A stretch of 64,000 bases of DNA from Ascarosepion bandense (GCA_037127315.1 JBBBDQ010001457.1:197501-261500), one strand, 5' to 3'. Counted from the stretch's first letter, positions 33,765 through 44,893 are shown. Notes: generated from the sequence alone by a model not told the origin. Made by a program: numbers and translations.

Positions 33765-33897
33765 TGCCTATGGCTTATGGAGTAGCGACTCCGACTGACA
33801 CCAAATCAGTCGAGTTTCGATCCCGGCTAGAAGCAAGTGGATGTGTCTAGTTACACTGCTGATCTGCGAAACAGGCTTGTATGACGGATGGCTATAG
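33765..33897 (+). mobile_element. tRNA-promoter SINE with decayed hammerhead end
   Basis: A box TATGGCTTATGG and B box GAGTTTCGATCCC are homologous to the 7.1 kb element, as is the CGACTGAC segment between them. At the 3' end the pieces CTGAT, GCGAAACAGG, GTATGACGGATGG remain, but the CTGATGA/stem II part is deleted. Cleavage is therefore unlikely. Confidence 0.6.
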
Positions 33898-33900
33898 ACA

Positions 33901-33986
33901 AACCATCATCAGCTACCGTCATTATTGCACAAAAGATTTTTCGTCTAAAATCTTTTGTACAATAAAAACGGAAGCTGATGATGGTT
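33901..33986. repeat. Foldback next to the ribozyme-type SINE
   Basis: Arms 33901-33940 and 33947-33986 are complementary with few mismatches (AACCATCATCAGCT with AGCTGATGATGGTT). The spacer is 6 bp. Confidence 0.85.
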
Positions 33987-34062
33987 CGCCTGAAATAAGC
34001 CATACTACCGATTTACTATGAAATAACGTGTCTGCCTTAATTTTTCATATACACACATATAT

Positions 34063-34081
34063 ATATCTATCTATCTATCTA

Positions 34082-34128
<47 letters not shown>
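34063..34128. repeat. (ATCT)n(TA)n microsatellite
   Basis: A short ATCT run followed by TA dinucleotides. Confidence 0.95.
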
Positions 34129-34394
34129 TGTGTATTTGAAAATGGCCAACTAAAATTTCAGTCCAAGGTCATCTTATCGCCTGGGATGAAAAGGCAGCCA
34201 TGCTTAAGTATTAAAACTGTATATCTAAACCCCTCCCCCATCAATAAAATGTTTTCCTTCTTCCTCTGTCCACCAACGATTTTTTTTTCGTCTAGATAAA
34301 TCTAGCACATTCATTTTTGTGAAACATTTTGGTCTAAGGAGCGGTTTTGTAAAATTTCCGCGAAATGGATTTATAGGGGCATCCAATTCATTTT

Positions 34395-34397
<3 letters not shown>

Positions 34398-34452
<55 letters not shown>
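34398..34452. repeat. (TA)n microsatellite
   Basis: Uninterrupted TA array. Confidence 0.97.
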
Positions 34453-34454
<2 letters not shown>

Positions 34455-35182
34455 GGAGGAAGGCTGAGTGGCCACAGGTATCCAAAGATTCCTTTTCCAG
34501 ACACCTGCTCAGGCCCACTTGTGTTTGTTCAACACTCACAAAGACCACCTGTGGTTAATACTGCAACTGCGCTGAGCCGACCTTAGTTACAGTTTCTGGG
34601 AGAGTGCGCGTTATCTAGTAGGATCATCAATCTGATCGAGGCTAGCACGCTCAAACACTCGGTCACGATGACTTGTGACTTTCGTGCTGCCATCAATGAC
34701 TCCCAATTTCACGCACAAGGCTTGGATCAATCTGTTGTAAGGATTTCAGGCCACACTTGGGGTTGCCTCCACCAGACCGATAACACCAAGATGTCACTTT
34801 TCTGACAAATCGACCATGATCAGATTCGAATCCCATTTTAACCACTCACCCATAAATATATGTTTTATTTATTAATCCGAACGATTTTATCATGTAAACA
34901 TTATTTTTTGTGGAGACTCATATTTGAGTTGACGTTTCGCCTTTTTATAAAACGGTTTATTTATTTAATTTGGATAACAAGGATTTCGCTTAAAGGCACT
35001 ATTCAGCCAAGGGAGAAGTAGGTTCGAATTCTGCTCGGCGGACTCATATTTTTCTTTTAAGAAGATTTCTAAAACATTAAGTCAAATGAACTAAAATAAA
35101 TAAGTATATCGTTTAATAAATAGACTGAGCTTCTACCCGAATATCCACTAAAAAGATTTTAAAGGAACAAAACATATATTAT

Positions 35183-35187
<5 letters not shown>
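34453..35187. other. GC-moderate unassigned sequence, then AT-rich
   Basis: 34453-34850 is more balanced in composition than its surroundings and may be an unidentified repeat. GATTCGAATCCC near 34823 and GGTTCGAATTC near 35022 resemble tRNA B boxes, but no matching tRNA or SINE structure was found. Confidence 0.35.

Positions 35188-35239
<52 letters not shown>
35188..35239. repeat. (TA)n microsatellite
   Basis: Uninterrupted TA array. Confidence 0.97.
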
Positions 35240-35241
<2 letters not shown>

Positions 35242-35324
35242 ATAAATATATTTTATCAGAGATAGAGCCTATGCAAATATAAAAGTGGACAATAATATCA
35301 GCACCAAGCGGTGACCTGAGTGTC

Positions 35325-35327
<3 letters not shown>

Positions 35328-35381
<54 letters not shown>
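35328..35381. repeat. (TA)n microsatellite
   Basis: TA array at the 5' edge of the hammerhead-like repeat. Confidence 0.97.
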
Positions 35382-35384
<3 letters not shown>

Positions 35385-35569
35385 CCAGGTGAAGAGGACC
35401 CAAGGTGTTACTATTTGAGTGCCCCGGCATTTATTTTATAGACTTTAATATAATTATATAGTTATCAATTAATTATATAGTTATCAATTAATTGTACATT
35501 GTAAACATTGCCTGATGAAGAGAATCTATCTCGAAACATAGAAATTTCCGTGTCGCAATGTACAATTAA

Positions 35570-35576
<7 letters not shown>
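35382..35576 (+). mobile_element. Short repeat with hammerhead-like core, bounded by (TA)n
   Basis: It begins ATTCCAGGTGAAGAGG like the 7724-7890 copy and ends AATGTACAATTAATTCA before another TA array. An ATTAATTGTACATT segment at about 35488 pairs with the AATGTACAATTAAT near the end, enclosing the ribozyme-like core. No tRNA-like promoter is seen. Confidence 0.65.
35505..35561 (+). ncRNA. Hammerhead-like ribozyme with one extra core base
   Basis: Stem I ACATTGC (35505-35511) pairs perfectly with GCAATGT (35555-35561). CTGATGA is at 35512-35518. Stem II GAGA/TCTC is preceded by an unpaired extra A at 35519. GAAA is at 35533-35536. Stem III is CAT/GTG, and the cleavage triplet GTC ends at 35554. 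Everything fits a type I hammerhead except the extra A between the core and stem II, which could impair folding. Confidence 0.6.

Positions 35577-35614
<38 letters not shown>
35577..35614. repeat. (TA)n microsatellite
   Basis: TA array between the ribozyme-type repeat and a Helitron-like element. Confidence 0.97.
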
Positions 35615-35619
<5 letters not shown>

Positions 35620-36116
35620 TATTTATAAATTAAACCTTGTGTGTGTGTGTATCTGTGTGTGTATACGTTAGCCATAGACTCCGAAACGGCTAAACCGATT
35701 TTCTTAAAAATTTACACAGTTGTACTATAAGCTTCTGCGAGTGTTCTTAGCTGGGTTTTGTGTCGAGGTACCCCCGATAAATTTCGAAAATCTATAATCG
35801 AAAAAGTCGGGTTATAGAAGGAGTGGTCCGATTTTAATCAAATCTGATACACTCATAGAAAAGACATAAGAAACGATATTCAGAAGTTTCAAGGTTGCAG
35901 TTCTTACAATAGTGCAGAAAATTTGATATCGATACCAGGAAATCAAAATTTGACTTACATCCACTCATTTTTCTTTCAGTCTACGATTTCGCTTTAACTG
36001 GAAACAACTATTGCTTTTTAGTCTTTCGTGTCAACGTCCAAAGAGTCTGAGCTCCAGGACCATGGATTAGTTTTAAAGCTTTCATTACACCCGAGCAACG
36101 CCGGGCTATACTGCTA

Positions 36117-36117
<1 letters not shown>
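35615..36117 (+). mobile_element. Helitron-like element
   Basis: It starts AAACTTATTTATAAATT and ends GAGCAACGCCGGGCTATACTGCTAG, with the CCCG/CGGG hairpin before CTAG. The middle TA-rich internal start is deleted: GCAGAAAAT joins TTGATATCGATACC. Confidence 0.7.

Positions 36118-36159
<42 letters not shown>
36118..36159. repeat. (TA)n microsatellite
   Basis: TA array immediately after the Helitron-like 3' end. Confidence 0.97.
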
Positions 36160-36161
<2 letters not shown>

Positions 36162-37122
36162 GTCTGCGTGTGTGGGCTATCACAAGTAACATTAAGAAGA
36201 GTAACTCGCCTTGAAAAATAATTATTTTTCCGTAAATCGCTTACAGTTAGTTTTACTGTTCAGTGCTTCATTGCATTAGACATACATTTCATTATATATT
36301 CTACAATTTTAAACATATTTAGACACACTATCATCCAGATTTGAAGAATCATATTGTGAATATTTTTTCGTCAGGCTTTTCTATTTCTTGTATTGGCTTT
36401 GTTTTTACTCATTTTGTGAAATTTTTCGCCAGAAATAAGGGATGATTTAATCATCTGATTGCCTCTTTTCACTTTTCTGCTCCTCAAATAGAAACTGATG
36501 ATATCGAAATTTAACAAATTTTATTCTCCCTAAAAAAAGTGTTGTATATTTAATATCGTTCAAATTATAAATATAGATTTTGTTTAACCTCTAAACGTGT
36601 TTGTTTTGCTTTTGTTATCTAAAAAAGTATTTCTTTCCACTTACCATGTAACCAAGTGAAAATCTAAAATATCATAAACTTTGCTCATAGAGTCCTGATA
36701 TAAAGGCCTTAATGTTAACCAAATATAGTTGGATTTAACTTATAATTCATTTATAATCAATTTTCTTAGTTTTACAAATTACATGAAGCATTTTCAAAAT
36801 CTGGATGCAAGTTTATCTGTGGTTCATCTTACAGGCTGCCTTAAATGGCAAGCCATGCATTTTCGGTCATTTTTTGACTGTATGCATCAAAAATGTGTTG
36901 TACCGAAGAAGGTTTGTTGACATAACGTTTAAACCGACAGTACTGTAATTATTCGTGTATAATACGCTTTTTACAGGAATTTTAAACCTAAAATTTAGGG
37001 CGCTTATTATACATAATAACTCATTTTCTGACCATTGTCGCTATATTCGGGATGGTGTCAAAACAGAGTTTAAATTACTAACCAAACACTATACTTGTTT
37101 TTTTTTAAATTATTCATATCAA
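36160..37122. other. Unassigned AT-rich sequence
   Basis: No repeat family or coding region is recognised. Confidence 0.4.
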
Positions 37123-37396
37123 CAGGGCCGGATTTAAGCCTTAACGATCCCTGGGCTAATGAAAAATCGGGCCTTCATTAAATATGTTCGCCCCCAGTAT
37201 AATATATGTTTTTAGATTATTTTTTTGCGTAAAACATTAAACATTTCAACTAAAACTTAAATGATTTGGGATTATTGATTAAAGATCTTTTTCGGTTTTC
37301 TCCGGAGTCCAAGACTAGGTGGCCTTTGATAGCCCCTCTAAGTTTTGGGGTTCCTGGCCTGCAAACCATACTAGCCAACATGTAATTCCGGCACTG
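37123..37396. mobile_element. hAT-like non-autonomous DNA transposon (MITE)
   Basis: Left end CAGGGCCGGATTTA and right end, reverse-complemented, CAGTGCCGGAATTA agree at 12 of 14 positions. The flanking 8-mers CATATCAA (37115-37122) and TGTATCGA (37397-37404) agree at 5 of 8 positions, differing only by transitions, as expected for an old 8-bp target duplication. CAGGG ends and 8-bp duplications are typical of hAT elements. No transposase is present. Confidence 0.6.
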
Positions 37397-38099
37397 TGTA
37401 TCGATATTAAGCGCATTTTAGTCGGCTTAATTGCTATTCGTGTCATGACAATGTCAGCTTGAGAGATGTCTTTACCATTTTTGATATATCATAGAGTGGG
37501 GTTTTTTTCTTTCACAAATAAGATGAAGGAAGAAGAAAATCTTTCAAAAAGGCTGAGTGCGTGCCCCTGCCGTTGCCATTGGACTCATGATGTAAAGAAT
37601 AATCTGAAGAGAAGAAACTCATTCTGTCGTTTATAACAGAAAACGGTCGATGGAATTGCCTGAATGTAGTGACTACAAATAGTGTTCTTATCTTCAAAAA
37701 TACATAAAGTCAGTCAGTGGCAATGAACAAGAGAAAAATGTCGACAGTCGCCTTGCCTCTAGCGGTCGACCAGCAACAGACCACTTTTCGTCCCTAATGT
37801 CAAACTTGTTTTGCATAACACCAAAAAACTTGCGAGGGAGATTTTTTTTTAAAATTATTAACTTTATTTCATCTGTTTTGTCGTTTTTAAATATTAAATT
37901 TTTATTTTTCAATTTTTAATTTTATTTTCCTCTTTTCGGCTCTCAGATATTGTTTTCCTATTTCTGGTGTAACGTTTAGTTACAGACTACTGTTTTTTGT
38001 TTAAACATTTCTTAATGTTTTTTTTTTGTTGTTGTTGTTTTGTTTTGTTTTTCTTTTTGCTCTAAAACAAACCTTTTTGTTCTTTTTCATAAAGTTCTT
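37397..38099. other. Unassigned sequence
   Basis: No recognised repeat or coding region. T-rich runs dominate from 37840 to 38100. Confidence 0.4.
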
Positions 38100-39480
38100 T
38101 TTATACAGTCTGGAGGCTGTTCATGCAGCAACCGGTTTCGGGTCTTATTTTCGCTATTGGATCCGACTTTTGTATGTGTCCTCTAGTGTACTAGCTGAAG
38201 TGGATGGAGTACGATCGGAACCTTTCGTTATGGCGCTCTCCATCCGTCAAGGTTGTCCACTTTCGACTTTGCTTTAAGTTCTCGCGTTGGAACCTTTCCT
38301 TCACAAGTTAAAGTCGAATCAGCTACTACGCTGAATTTCCTTACCTGGTGCTACCATTTCGGCCAGTTATCCTGCCTATGCCGACGACGTTTCGGTTCTT
38401 ATGTCGAGCAGAGCCAAGATAGACGACGTAGATAAAAAGATCAGAGCGTACAAGATGGTGGAAGAGGTCAAGATTAACTGCAATAAGTTCGTTGGTTTGC
38501 GGTTGGACGCGTGGAAAGGAGTTTCACTTCCCGAGAGTTTCTTATGGTTAGACGGTCCAGTCAAGATACTCTGTGTCTCGTTCTATCCTGATATTTTGTT
38601 GGAAAGAAATTGCTCGGAGTTGCGAGAAAAGGCCGCGTTCACAGCTCGCCTGTGGACACGGTGAAATTTTTTTCTTGAGAAGGGCGGAAGGGCGTGCCTA
38701 GCACATCTACCCAATTCTGCTCCAATATACCACACTAATGTGTTTAGTAAGGGTCTTTGGGTATGCCTAATGTTGAGATTGGTCAACAGAAGCTTCGCAT
38801 CACTTTCCTAGTCTGTTCGCAACTGGATGAGATCGGCGAATTCTGGAAGGAAGATCCCAGTAACAACTTCTCATTGCTGTTAAGTGTGCACTCGTGTAAG
38901 AAGTGCACAGTCGTTTACCCCGAGGCGAGTGCTCATTCTATCGTGAATGTCTAATTGTACTGAAGTTTCTCTTACAGGCGACAGATGGCCTCTCCGGTGT
39001 CCAGACGTTGACTTTTTATGTGCTACTTCAAGATGGTCTGATAGACGAGCTGAATCTAACAAAGCAGAAGGACGCCCTGGTTGAAATGTCTCAATAACGA
39101 TGAGACATCACTCACCTGGCTCGTGTTGCGAAAGGCCCTCTGGGCTGGCAAGAGACTTTGTTTAGTGGGTCTGGAAAAATCTGTGATCGCTGCAGTAAGT
39201 CGATGGAGATCTTGCATCGCACCTTCTTTCACTGCAGTGACGTCGGCTCTTTGTGCAAGTTTGTCGAAGACATCATGGCTTGTATGCTGCGAGGAAAGTT
39301 CTTTGTCCCCGAAACCAGTTGTCTGTAGTAATGTGATGCCGTCGTTGACTGAGATTGAACACTGTGTTCTTTTGCTAGGTGCTACTCGAGTCGTGAAATG
39401 GACAACGCGATAGAAGGAATTCTATGGAGACGAGTACTGGATACGCCATACATTTGGCCTTGTGCCACATCTAAGAAGCG
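38100..39480 (+). pseudogene. TX1-type (L1-Tx1) LINE, RT and C-terminal remnants
   Basis: Successive frames give YFRYWIRLLYVSSSVLAEVDG and LSIRQGCPLS. After a frameshift comes VLALEPFLHKL, then PAYADDVSVLMSSRAKI near 38373 with the catalytic Asp pair. KFVGLRLDAWKG and DGPVKILCVSFYPDI follow. A cysteine-rich C-terminal piece lies at about 39170-39290, with KICDRCSKSMEILHRTFFHCSDV. This order fits TX1-like elements. Several shifts and stops make it dead, and the endonuclease half is missing. Confidence 0.78.
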
Positions 39481-39497
39481 ATTATTTCCTTCCTAAT

Positions 39498-40204
39498 CTA
39501 AATTTATTTATAAATGGAACTTTGTGTGTGTGCGTGTGTGTGTCCGTTACCTATAGACTCCGAAACGGCTGAACCAATTTTCTTGAAAATTTACACAGTT
39601 GTACTATAAGCGTCTGCGAGTGTTCTTAGCTAGCTTTTGTGTCGAGATACCCCCGATAAATATCGATAATAGAAAAAATCGGGTTATAGAAGGAGTGGTC
39701 TGATTTTAATAAAATTTAATACACTCATAGACAAAGACATAATAAACGATATTCAGAAGTTTCAAGGTTGCAGTTCTTACAATAGTGCAGAAAATCGATA
39801 ATATATATATATAAAGGGCAAGATCTCTGTGTGTGTGTCTGTTTATCTGCCTCTATGTCTGTATTTTTTTCAGCACTTTTATTTTAGTTTTTGCTTCGGG
39901 TTTGACTCTAAGTAGGTATAATTGTAGTTCTTAGTCTCAGCCATGATACCATTTACTCAGAGGACTTATTTAGTCTTCAAAAATTCAATTTACTACGAAA
40001 AAAACTTATTTGATATCGATACCAGGAAATCAAAATTTGGCTTACATCCATTCATTTTTCTTTCAGTCTACGGTTTCGCTTTAATTGGAAACAACTATTG
40101 CTTTTTAGTCTTTCGTGCCAACGTCCAAAGAGTCTGAACTCCAGGACCATGGATTAGTTTTAAAGCTTTCATTACACCCGAGCAACGCCGGGCTATACAG
40201 CTAG
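39498..40204 (+). mobile_element. Helitron-like element, near full length
   Basis: Start AATTTATTTATAAATGG, short (GT)n, the CTCCGAAACGGCTGAACC block, internal TATATATATAAAGGGCAAG near 39800, the TCAGCCATGATACCATTTAC block and end CCCGAGCAACGCCGGGCTATACAGCTAG. It contains all blocks seen in this family. Confidence 0.72.
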
Positions 40205-40329
40205 TATATATTGAAGTAAAAGAGTGAATTTGCGGCGGTGTTGTGCTGAACGAAGTTCCGTCGGCAGGTTAGTTCATCCGAGGAAAGTTAATTTCTTGTC
40301 ATTCTTAGTATAGTTGATTCACTAAGCGC

Positions 40330-40450
40330 CGCTTAGATGTGACACAAGGCCCAATATATTGGGTACCCAGTGACGATCGAACTCACTACTCAGTTGTAAT
40401 AAGTTCTAGCGAGACAAGCTTGCTAATCATTATACCACATCAGGGTTCAC
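40330..40450 (-). mobile_element. tRNA-like SINE head, family C
   Basis: On the minus strand GATGTGGTATAATGATTAGC (A box) and GTGAGTTCGATCGTC (B box) flank a TTGTCTCGCTAGAAC segment. The same arrangement is found at 54020-54125. The extent of the tail is unclear. Confidence 0.55.
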
Positions 40451-40529
40451 ATTTTCTTGGTATAGTTCTGAATATTCACATTGTGGCACTTTTTTATTAT
40501 ATTCCTTGCTTTGCGTTAGGTCGAGTTTT

Positions 40530-41240
40530 TCTTTTTAAGTGGGGGCGACATGGGAAGGGAGATAAGAGACTTTTTCCAGGCACACAAGAAAGAAAACATG
40601 AATAAGATTCTCCCGAAAAATGAGAAACAAAAAGAACTACTTCTACTAATAAGAAGTGACATTCAGGATTACACCAGCTACATGGACTATACTACCCCGT
40701 ATGTATTTTTGATATTGAGGAGTTCTGTAGGCAAGGTCGTGAATACGCCCACCTTGCAAAGCCTGATGAACTATTCGTCGATTGGAATTGGATCAGTCCA
40801 AGGCCTTAGATAGGGTGGACCATCGTTTCTTGGGAATGTCTGGTCCGCGGCTGGATTCATGCCAAACTTTCACTCTTGAATTCGCCTCTTGTATGCGATC
40901 TCTGGTGGAGAGATAGAAGCCCTCCATCTTGTACCGATCCATTCGTCAGGGATGTCCCCTTTAGCCTATGCTCTATGTGCTTTCACTGTAGTCTTTCCAG
41001 TGCAGGTTAAGAGCCTTGGCGGACACCATGGCGGGATTACCTAGCCTGACGCTACCATCTCGATCAAATAAACCGCCTACGCCGACAACATCTCTACGCT
41101 TGTAACGAGCACTGCAGAGATTGAAGTCCCGACCTTCAGCTGGAGAAGAATTGGTCGTTTAATCTGTGGCTTCGATGGAATCTTTCCTTAAAGGGGGCGA
41201 GGTGTGCGTTACCCCAATACAAAAGTTTAGAGTAACAGTT
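40530..41240 (+). pseudogene. TX1-type LINE remnant, strongly decayed
   Basis: Frames carry AFD-type DQSKALDRVDHRFLG near 40793, WIRLLYAIS-like, PIHSSGMSPLAYAL (equivalent to SIRQGCPLS) and TAYADNISTLVTSTAEI near 41072, where the YADD motif reads YADN. It is related to 38100-39480 but in poorer condition. Confidence 0.65.
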
Positions 41241-41699
41241 TTCCGTCTCTTTTTTTCTAAATTTTTTTTAACTTAACTAAAAAGTGAATGATACCGAGCT
41301 ACATTTTTTTTAGTCTTCCACATCTTCCGTTTTTTTTTGTTTTTTTTTTTTTGCCGGGGGTCGTTTTAATCCCATATATTTAGATGACAGAAGGTCTGAA
41401 GCGGTGGGAACCTTTTGTTTTTGTTTTTTGTCTTTTGTTTTGTTTTTTATTTTTCTCTCTACAATTTTTCAGGTATTTTTTCTTTCAATCAATTGCTTTT
41501 CTGCTATATGTTAGATGTGGGGAAGGTAAGATACAGTTTTTTGTTTTGTTATTTTTACTCACTGTATATATTTTTTATTCTCATGATGGGGTTCATTTTT
41601 TACATAAAAAAATCATGTAATCTTTACCACAATCTTTACCATATATAAATGTGGAATTTTAATGTTAGGATTACATGGACAGAATGAGCTTGTTTTGAG
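41241..41699. other. T-rich unassigned sequence
   Basis: Long T runs create phenylalanine-rich ORFs without meaning. Nothing is recognised. Confidence 0.45.
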
Positions 41700-42040
41700 T
41701 GATTATGGTCTAACCCGGATATAAGAGAGGTGTCGTGGCCGGATATCAATACTCTTATATCCTGGTTTCTTTTATATCAGGGTTTGGTCTATTTTATATA
41801 CATTACCACAGGCTCCAATTTGGGAACAGATAAAATCTATCTTATATCCGGGTTATAGTACAGTGTAACCCTGATATAAGATAGTTGTCGTGACCGGTTA
41901 AAAGTTATCTTATATCAGGTTTTGGTCTATTTTATATACATGACCACAGGCTGTAATTTTGGACCATTGAAAACATCTTTCATATCAGGGTCTCTTATAT
42001 CCGAGTTGTAGTACAGTATAGCCCGGATATAAGATAGTTG
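41700..42040. repeat. Tandem MITE-like repeats with ACCCGGATATAAGA ends
   Basis: CTAACCCGGATATAAGAGAG, GTAACCCTGATATAAGATAG and GCCCGGATATAAGATAG occur in one direction at 41710-42040. The complementary CTTATATCCGGGTTATAGTACAGTG form lies between them. This looks like two overlapping or tandem short elements. CAGTG-type ends next to TA recall pogo-type Tc1/mariner MITEs; that placement is tentative. Confidence 0.55.
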
Positions 42041-42860
42041 CGACCCCTATCCACATAGGGGAAGCCACCATGTGATCTGTCCCGTCTTAGACCTCTCGAC
42101 CAAGAATGACGATCAGTTACATATAACGTAAAGTTTAGTGACTTGTGCTACTCTGTCAGCCACTGGTTCCACTTGTTGGAAACAAGTAACTTGAATGGCT
42201 TGCTAGTGTTAACATCCAGTAATTGAACAACGCTGGTCATATTTTCACATTACTCTGTCGATGGTATCTGAATGCGTCAAAGATGATTAAAGATGGCGGT
42301 TACAGTAGACCGCCTGGACGTCTTAACCATACAACGTTCTTTCTCATTTGCATGCAACTCTATTCCTTAAGAATATGTCTATTTGGACATGTTCTGTTTC
42401 TTAAGAAAACTTAACGACAACTTATTTTTTTCGTCAGTAAGGGTCAGCGTGAATCAGTTTTTCTCATTACCTGAAGTCTTGAGGTTAATTCTTCTCTTGT
42501 AATCCATTTTCTGTTCATTGTAGAGGTCAAAACTCAGCGGGATTTGATCTGCATTTCTGTGACAAATCACAATCCATGGCATCTCTTCATCCGATCATGG
42601 ACCTTCAGCAAGTTCTCTTTGAAATCTGCGGGTAGGTAATTTCGTATTATATGGAGCTAGCAATGAACTGATAAATTCTGTCTTTCCCTAAAATCTATTA
42701 CACTATCTAATACTGGATCATGAGTTTCTCAGATATTGTTTCCATCCTTTTTTTTATTATTTTTAGTGTTTTTGGATGCATGGCAGTTGTGCTGATTGCA
42801 AGGCTGGCCATTCGGCGTTCCTTCACCCGTTCGATCAGCTCAGATTCTAAGTTTGGAAAT
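42041..42860. other. Unassigned, with two weak exon-like segments
   Basis: 42527-42640 follows TTTTCTGTTCATTGTAG and precedes GTAGGTAATT, with one open frame. 42767-42860 follows a T-rich run ending ATTTTTAG and reads VFGCMAVVLIARLAIRRSF, a hydrophobic then basic stretch, into the LTR insertion point. Splice-like signals are frequent by chance, so this is weak. Confidence 0.25.
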
Positions 42861-43675
42861 TGTTATGTCGCCAAGTATAAATGAATAACTCAACAACAGA
42901 ATCAGAATATAAGTTGTATTCCGCGGAAAGACGGTTAGTATGTACAGAAGTGATTAGTAATATTTACAATAGAAAGATACAAGAGTCCAATCTGTCGTAA
43001 GACGTGTGTATACGTGATTACTTCCGGTACGCCACCGGAAGTGTGACTAACTCTTCACTGACTCGCACTGACTCTTCAGTAACTCATTAGAGACTCTCAA
43101 GTGACTCTCTACGACATTATTTAGCTGTCCCTCCCAGTAAGGGCAACATATGACACATGGTCAGTTTATATCTGGGCTTTCCGGGCTATATGGCCCGGCC
43201 AAAAAATGTCTGTCTATTTTTACCCAGTCGTGCTTCTACCCTTCGGCGGAACCACGACTGGGTTAATGCTCTCTGCTCGGAAGCAGAGAGCGCCCTCTAC
43301 CCGAAGGCAGAGGGCTGACAGTGTCGTAGAGTCGTCAGTCTAGTGACTCTCTACGACTGTATTTACTAGCCTTCCCACGTAGGCTGGATGTGACACATGG
43401 TCATTTTATAGTGGGTATTCCCGGCCATATAGCCGGGCCAAAAAATGTCTGTCTATTTTTCCCCAGTCGTGGTTCTTCCCTTCGGCGGAACCACGACTGA
43501 ATTATTGCTCTCTGCTCGGAAGCAGAGAGCCCTCTACCCGAAGGCAGAGGGCTGACAGTGTCGTAGAGTCGTCAGTCTAGTGACTCTCTACGACCCTCTT
43601 GTAGAGAATCCACCATTGCTATATATAGCAATGGGAACAGTCCATTTGTAGTCAAATAGGAGCGGAGCCCTAACA
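42861..43675 (+). mobile_element. Solo LTR with internal hairpin array
   Basis: It starts TGTTATGTCG and ends AGCCCTAACA, giving TGTTA...TAACA termini. An exact 5-bp target duplication GAAAT lies at 42856-42860 and 43676-43680. The length is 815 bp. The interior holds two tandem copies of a unit of about 240 bp (about 43107 and 43352). Each has several perfect hairpins, including AGTCGTG.../CACGACT, GCTCTCTGCTCGGAAGCAGAGAGC and CCCTCTACCCGAAGGCAGAGGG. No internal region or second LTR is present, so it probably arose by LTR recombination. Orientation is uncertain. Confidence 0.83.
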
Positions 43676-43680
43676 GAAAT

Positions 43681-44189
43681 GTTGCTAATTTCTAGTGACA
43701 TTCCTGATGAAATGGATCGGTACAAGATGGATGGGCTTCGACTTCAGCTTCGCTTCAACTTGATTTTGTTTCCATCAGATATTGCACCCAGGATTTATTG
43801 TAAAGAATACAACTGCGGCACAAAGTTTGTTTTGTTTTCTTTGGGGAGGGGGGATAAGCTGAGGCTGGTCATCACTAACTATCTTATGCCTAGCTAATCA
43901 GAAACACGACCCAATCACTCTTTACAATTTCCCATTCAGCATAAGAACCCATCCATCATCAAATAATCCACCATTTACCAAAATACCTCATACCCTCAGG
44001 GAACCTAAAAAAAATCCCCATGTGAATTTTTAAAATTTCCTTTTATACAATATGCATATAAAAATTTGTATTTGTATATCTGTAATAAAAGGGGAGGGGG
44101 ACATGAAAGCCGAATTACAAACAAAAATTTTAACATAATACACAAAAATGAATAAATTAATCAGATATTGTACTCAAAGCATCGTTTCA
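43681..44189. other. Unassigned sequence after the solo LTR
   Basis: A 72-codon ORF at 43679-43897 has no recognisable motif, and no primer-binding site follows the LTR. Confidence 0.4.
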
Positions 44190-44191
44190 CA

Positions 44192-44281
<90 letters not shown>
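44190..44281. repeat. (CT)n(ATCT)n microsatellite
   Basis: CT dinucleotides followed by a tetranucleotide run. Confidence 0.97.
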
Positions 44282-44283
<2 letters not shown>

Positions 44284-44817
44284 ATCATATCGCCCCAGGC
44301 AAGGCAGTTTACTGCCACTGTTGTGCATATGGTTACATAGGAGGAAAGTTATGAGAAAGAGTAACAGGTTATAGGGGGTGTCAGGAAGTGGGTAAGAGAA
44401 GGACGAGAATACTGATGAGAATGGAGTGGACGGAGAAAGAAGCATGAGAGATAGGATGCAGGTTAGTGAGATAAGAGATGATTATTTACTTTACATATAA
44501 ATTCTTGGAGATTGTAGCTGTCGGGGAAACAAGTAAATAGAAGGGAATTCCACAGGAGGGAAGTGCGAGAAAAGAAGCTGATGGAGTAGAATTTGCGTTT
44601 ACAATTTATTGGTTTCACAATAAAGGGGTGGGACCTAGTTGCTAATATTGTGGCTCGCGTAAATTCCTATATAGGGAGCACCAGTGAGCTAAGTTCATCG
44701 GAGCAGAAGCCGTGAAAGTATTTGTAGAAGAGACACAGGAAAGCCACATTGCGTTGGTGAGAAAGTGACTGTATCCGAGCTGCTAAGTCGGGATCGATCA
44801 CATTACAGATTCCAGAT
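44282..44817 (-). pseudogene. Non-LTR retrotransposon C-terminus and 3' UTR
   Basis: Same family and orientation as 19361-19990. It has CLFYKYFHGFCSDELSSLV on the minus strand, the SFFSRTS.LWNS region near 44550, and a 3' end at the ATCT array. It is truncated at a (TA)n array after 44817. Confidence 0.75.
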
Positions 44818-44820
44818 TCC

Positions 44821-44822
<2 letters not shown>

Positions 44823-44856
<34 letters not shown>
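44823..44856. repeat. (TA)n microsatellite
   Basis: TA array. Confidence 0.97.
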
Positions 44857-44858
<2 letters not shown>

Positions 44859-44893
44859 TAGCGTAGAGAAAAACCACAAAAAAACCATATATA

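Noticed and set aside
34990..35050. tRNA gene from GGTTCGAATTC
   Set aside because: No acceptor stem or A box pairs with it; the B-box-like sequence is isolated.
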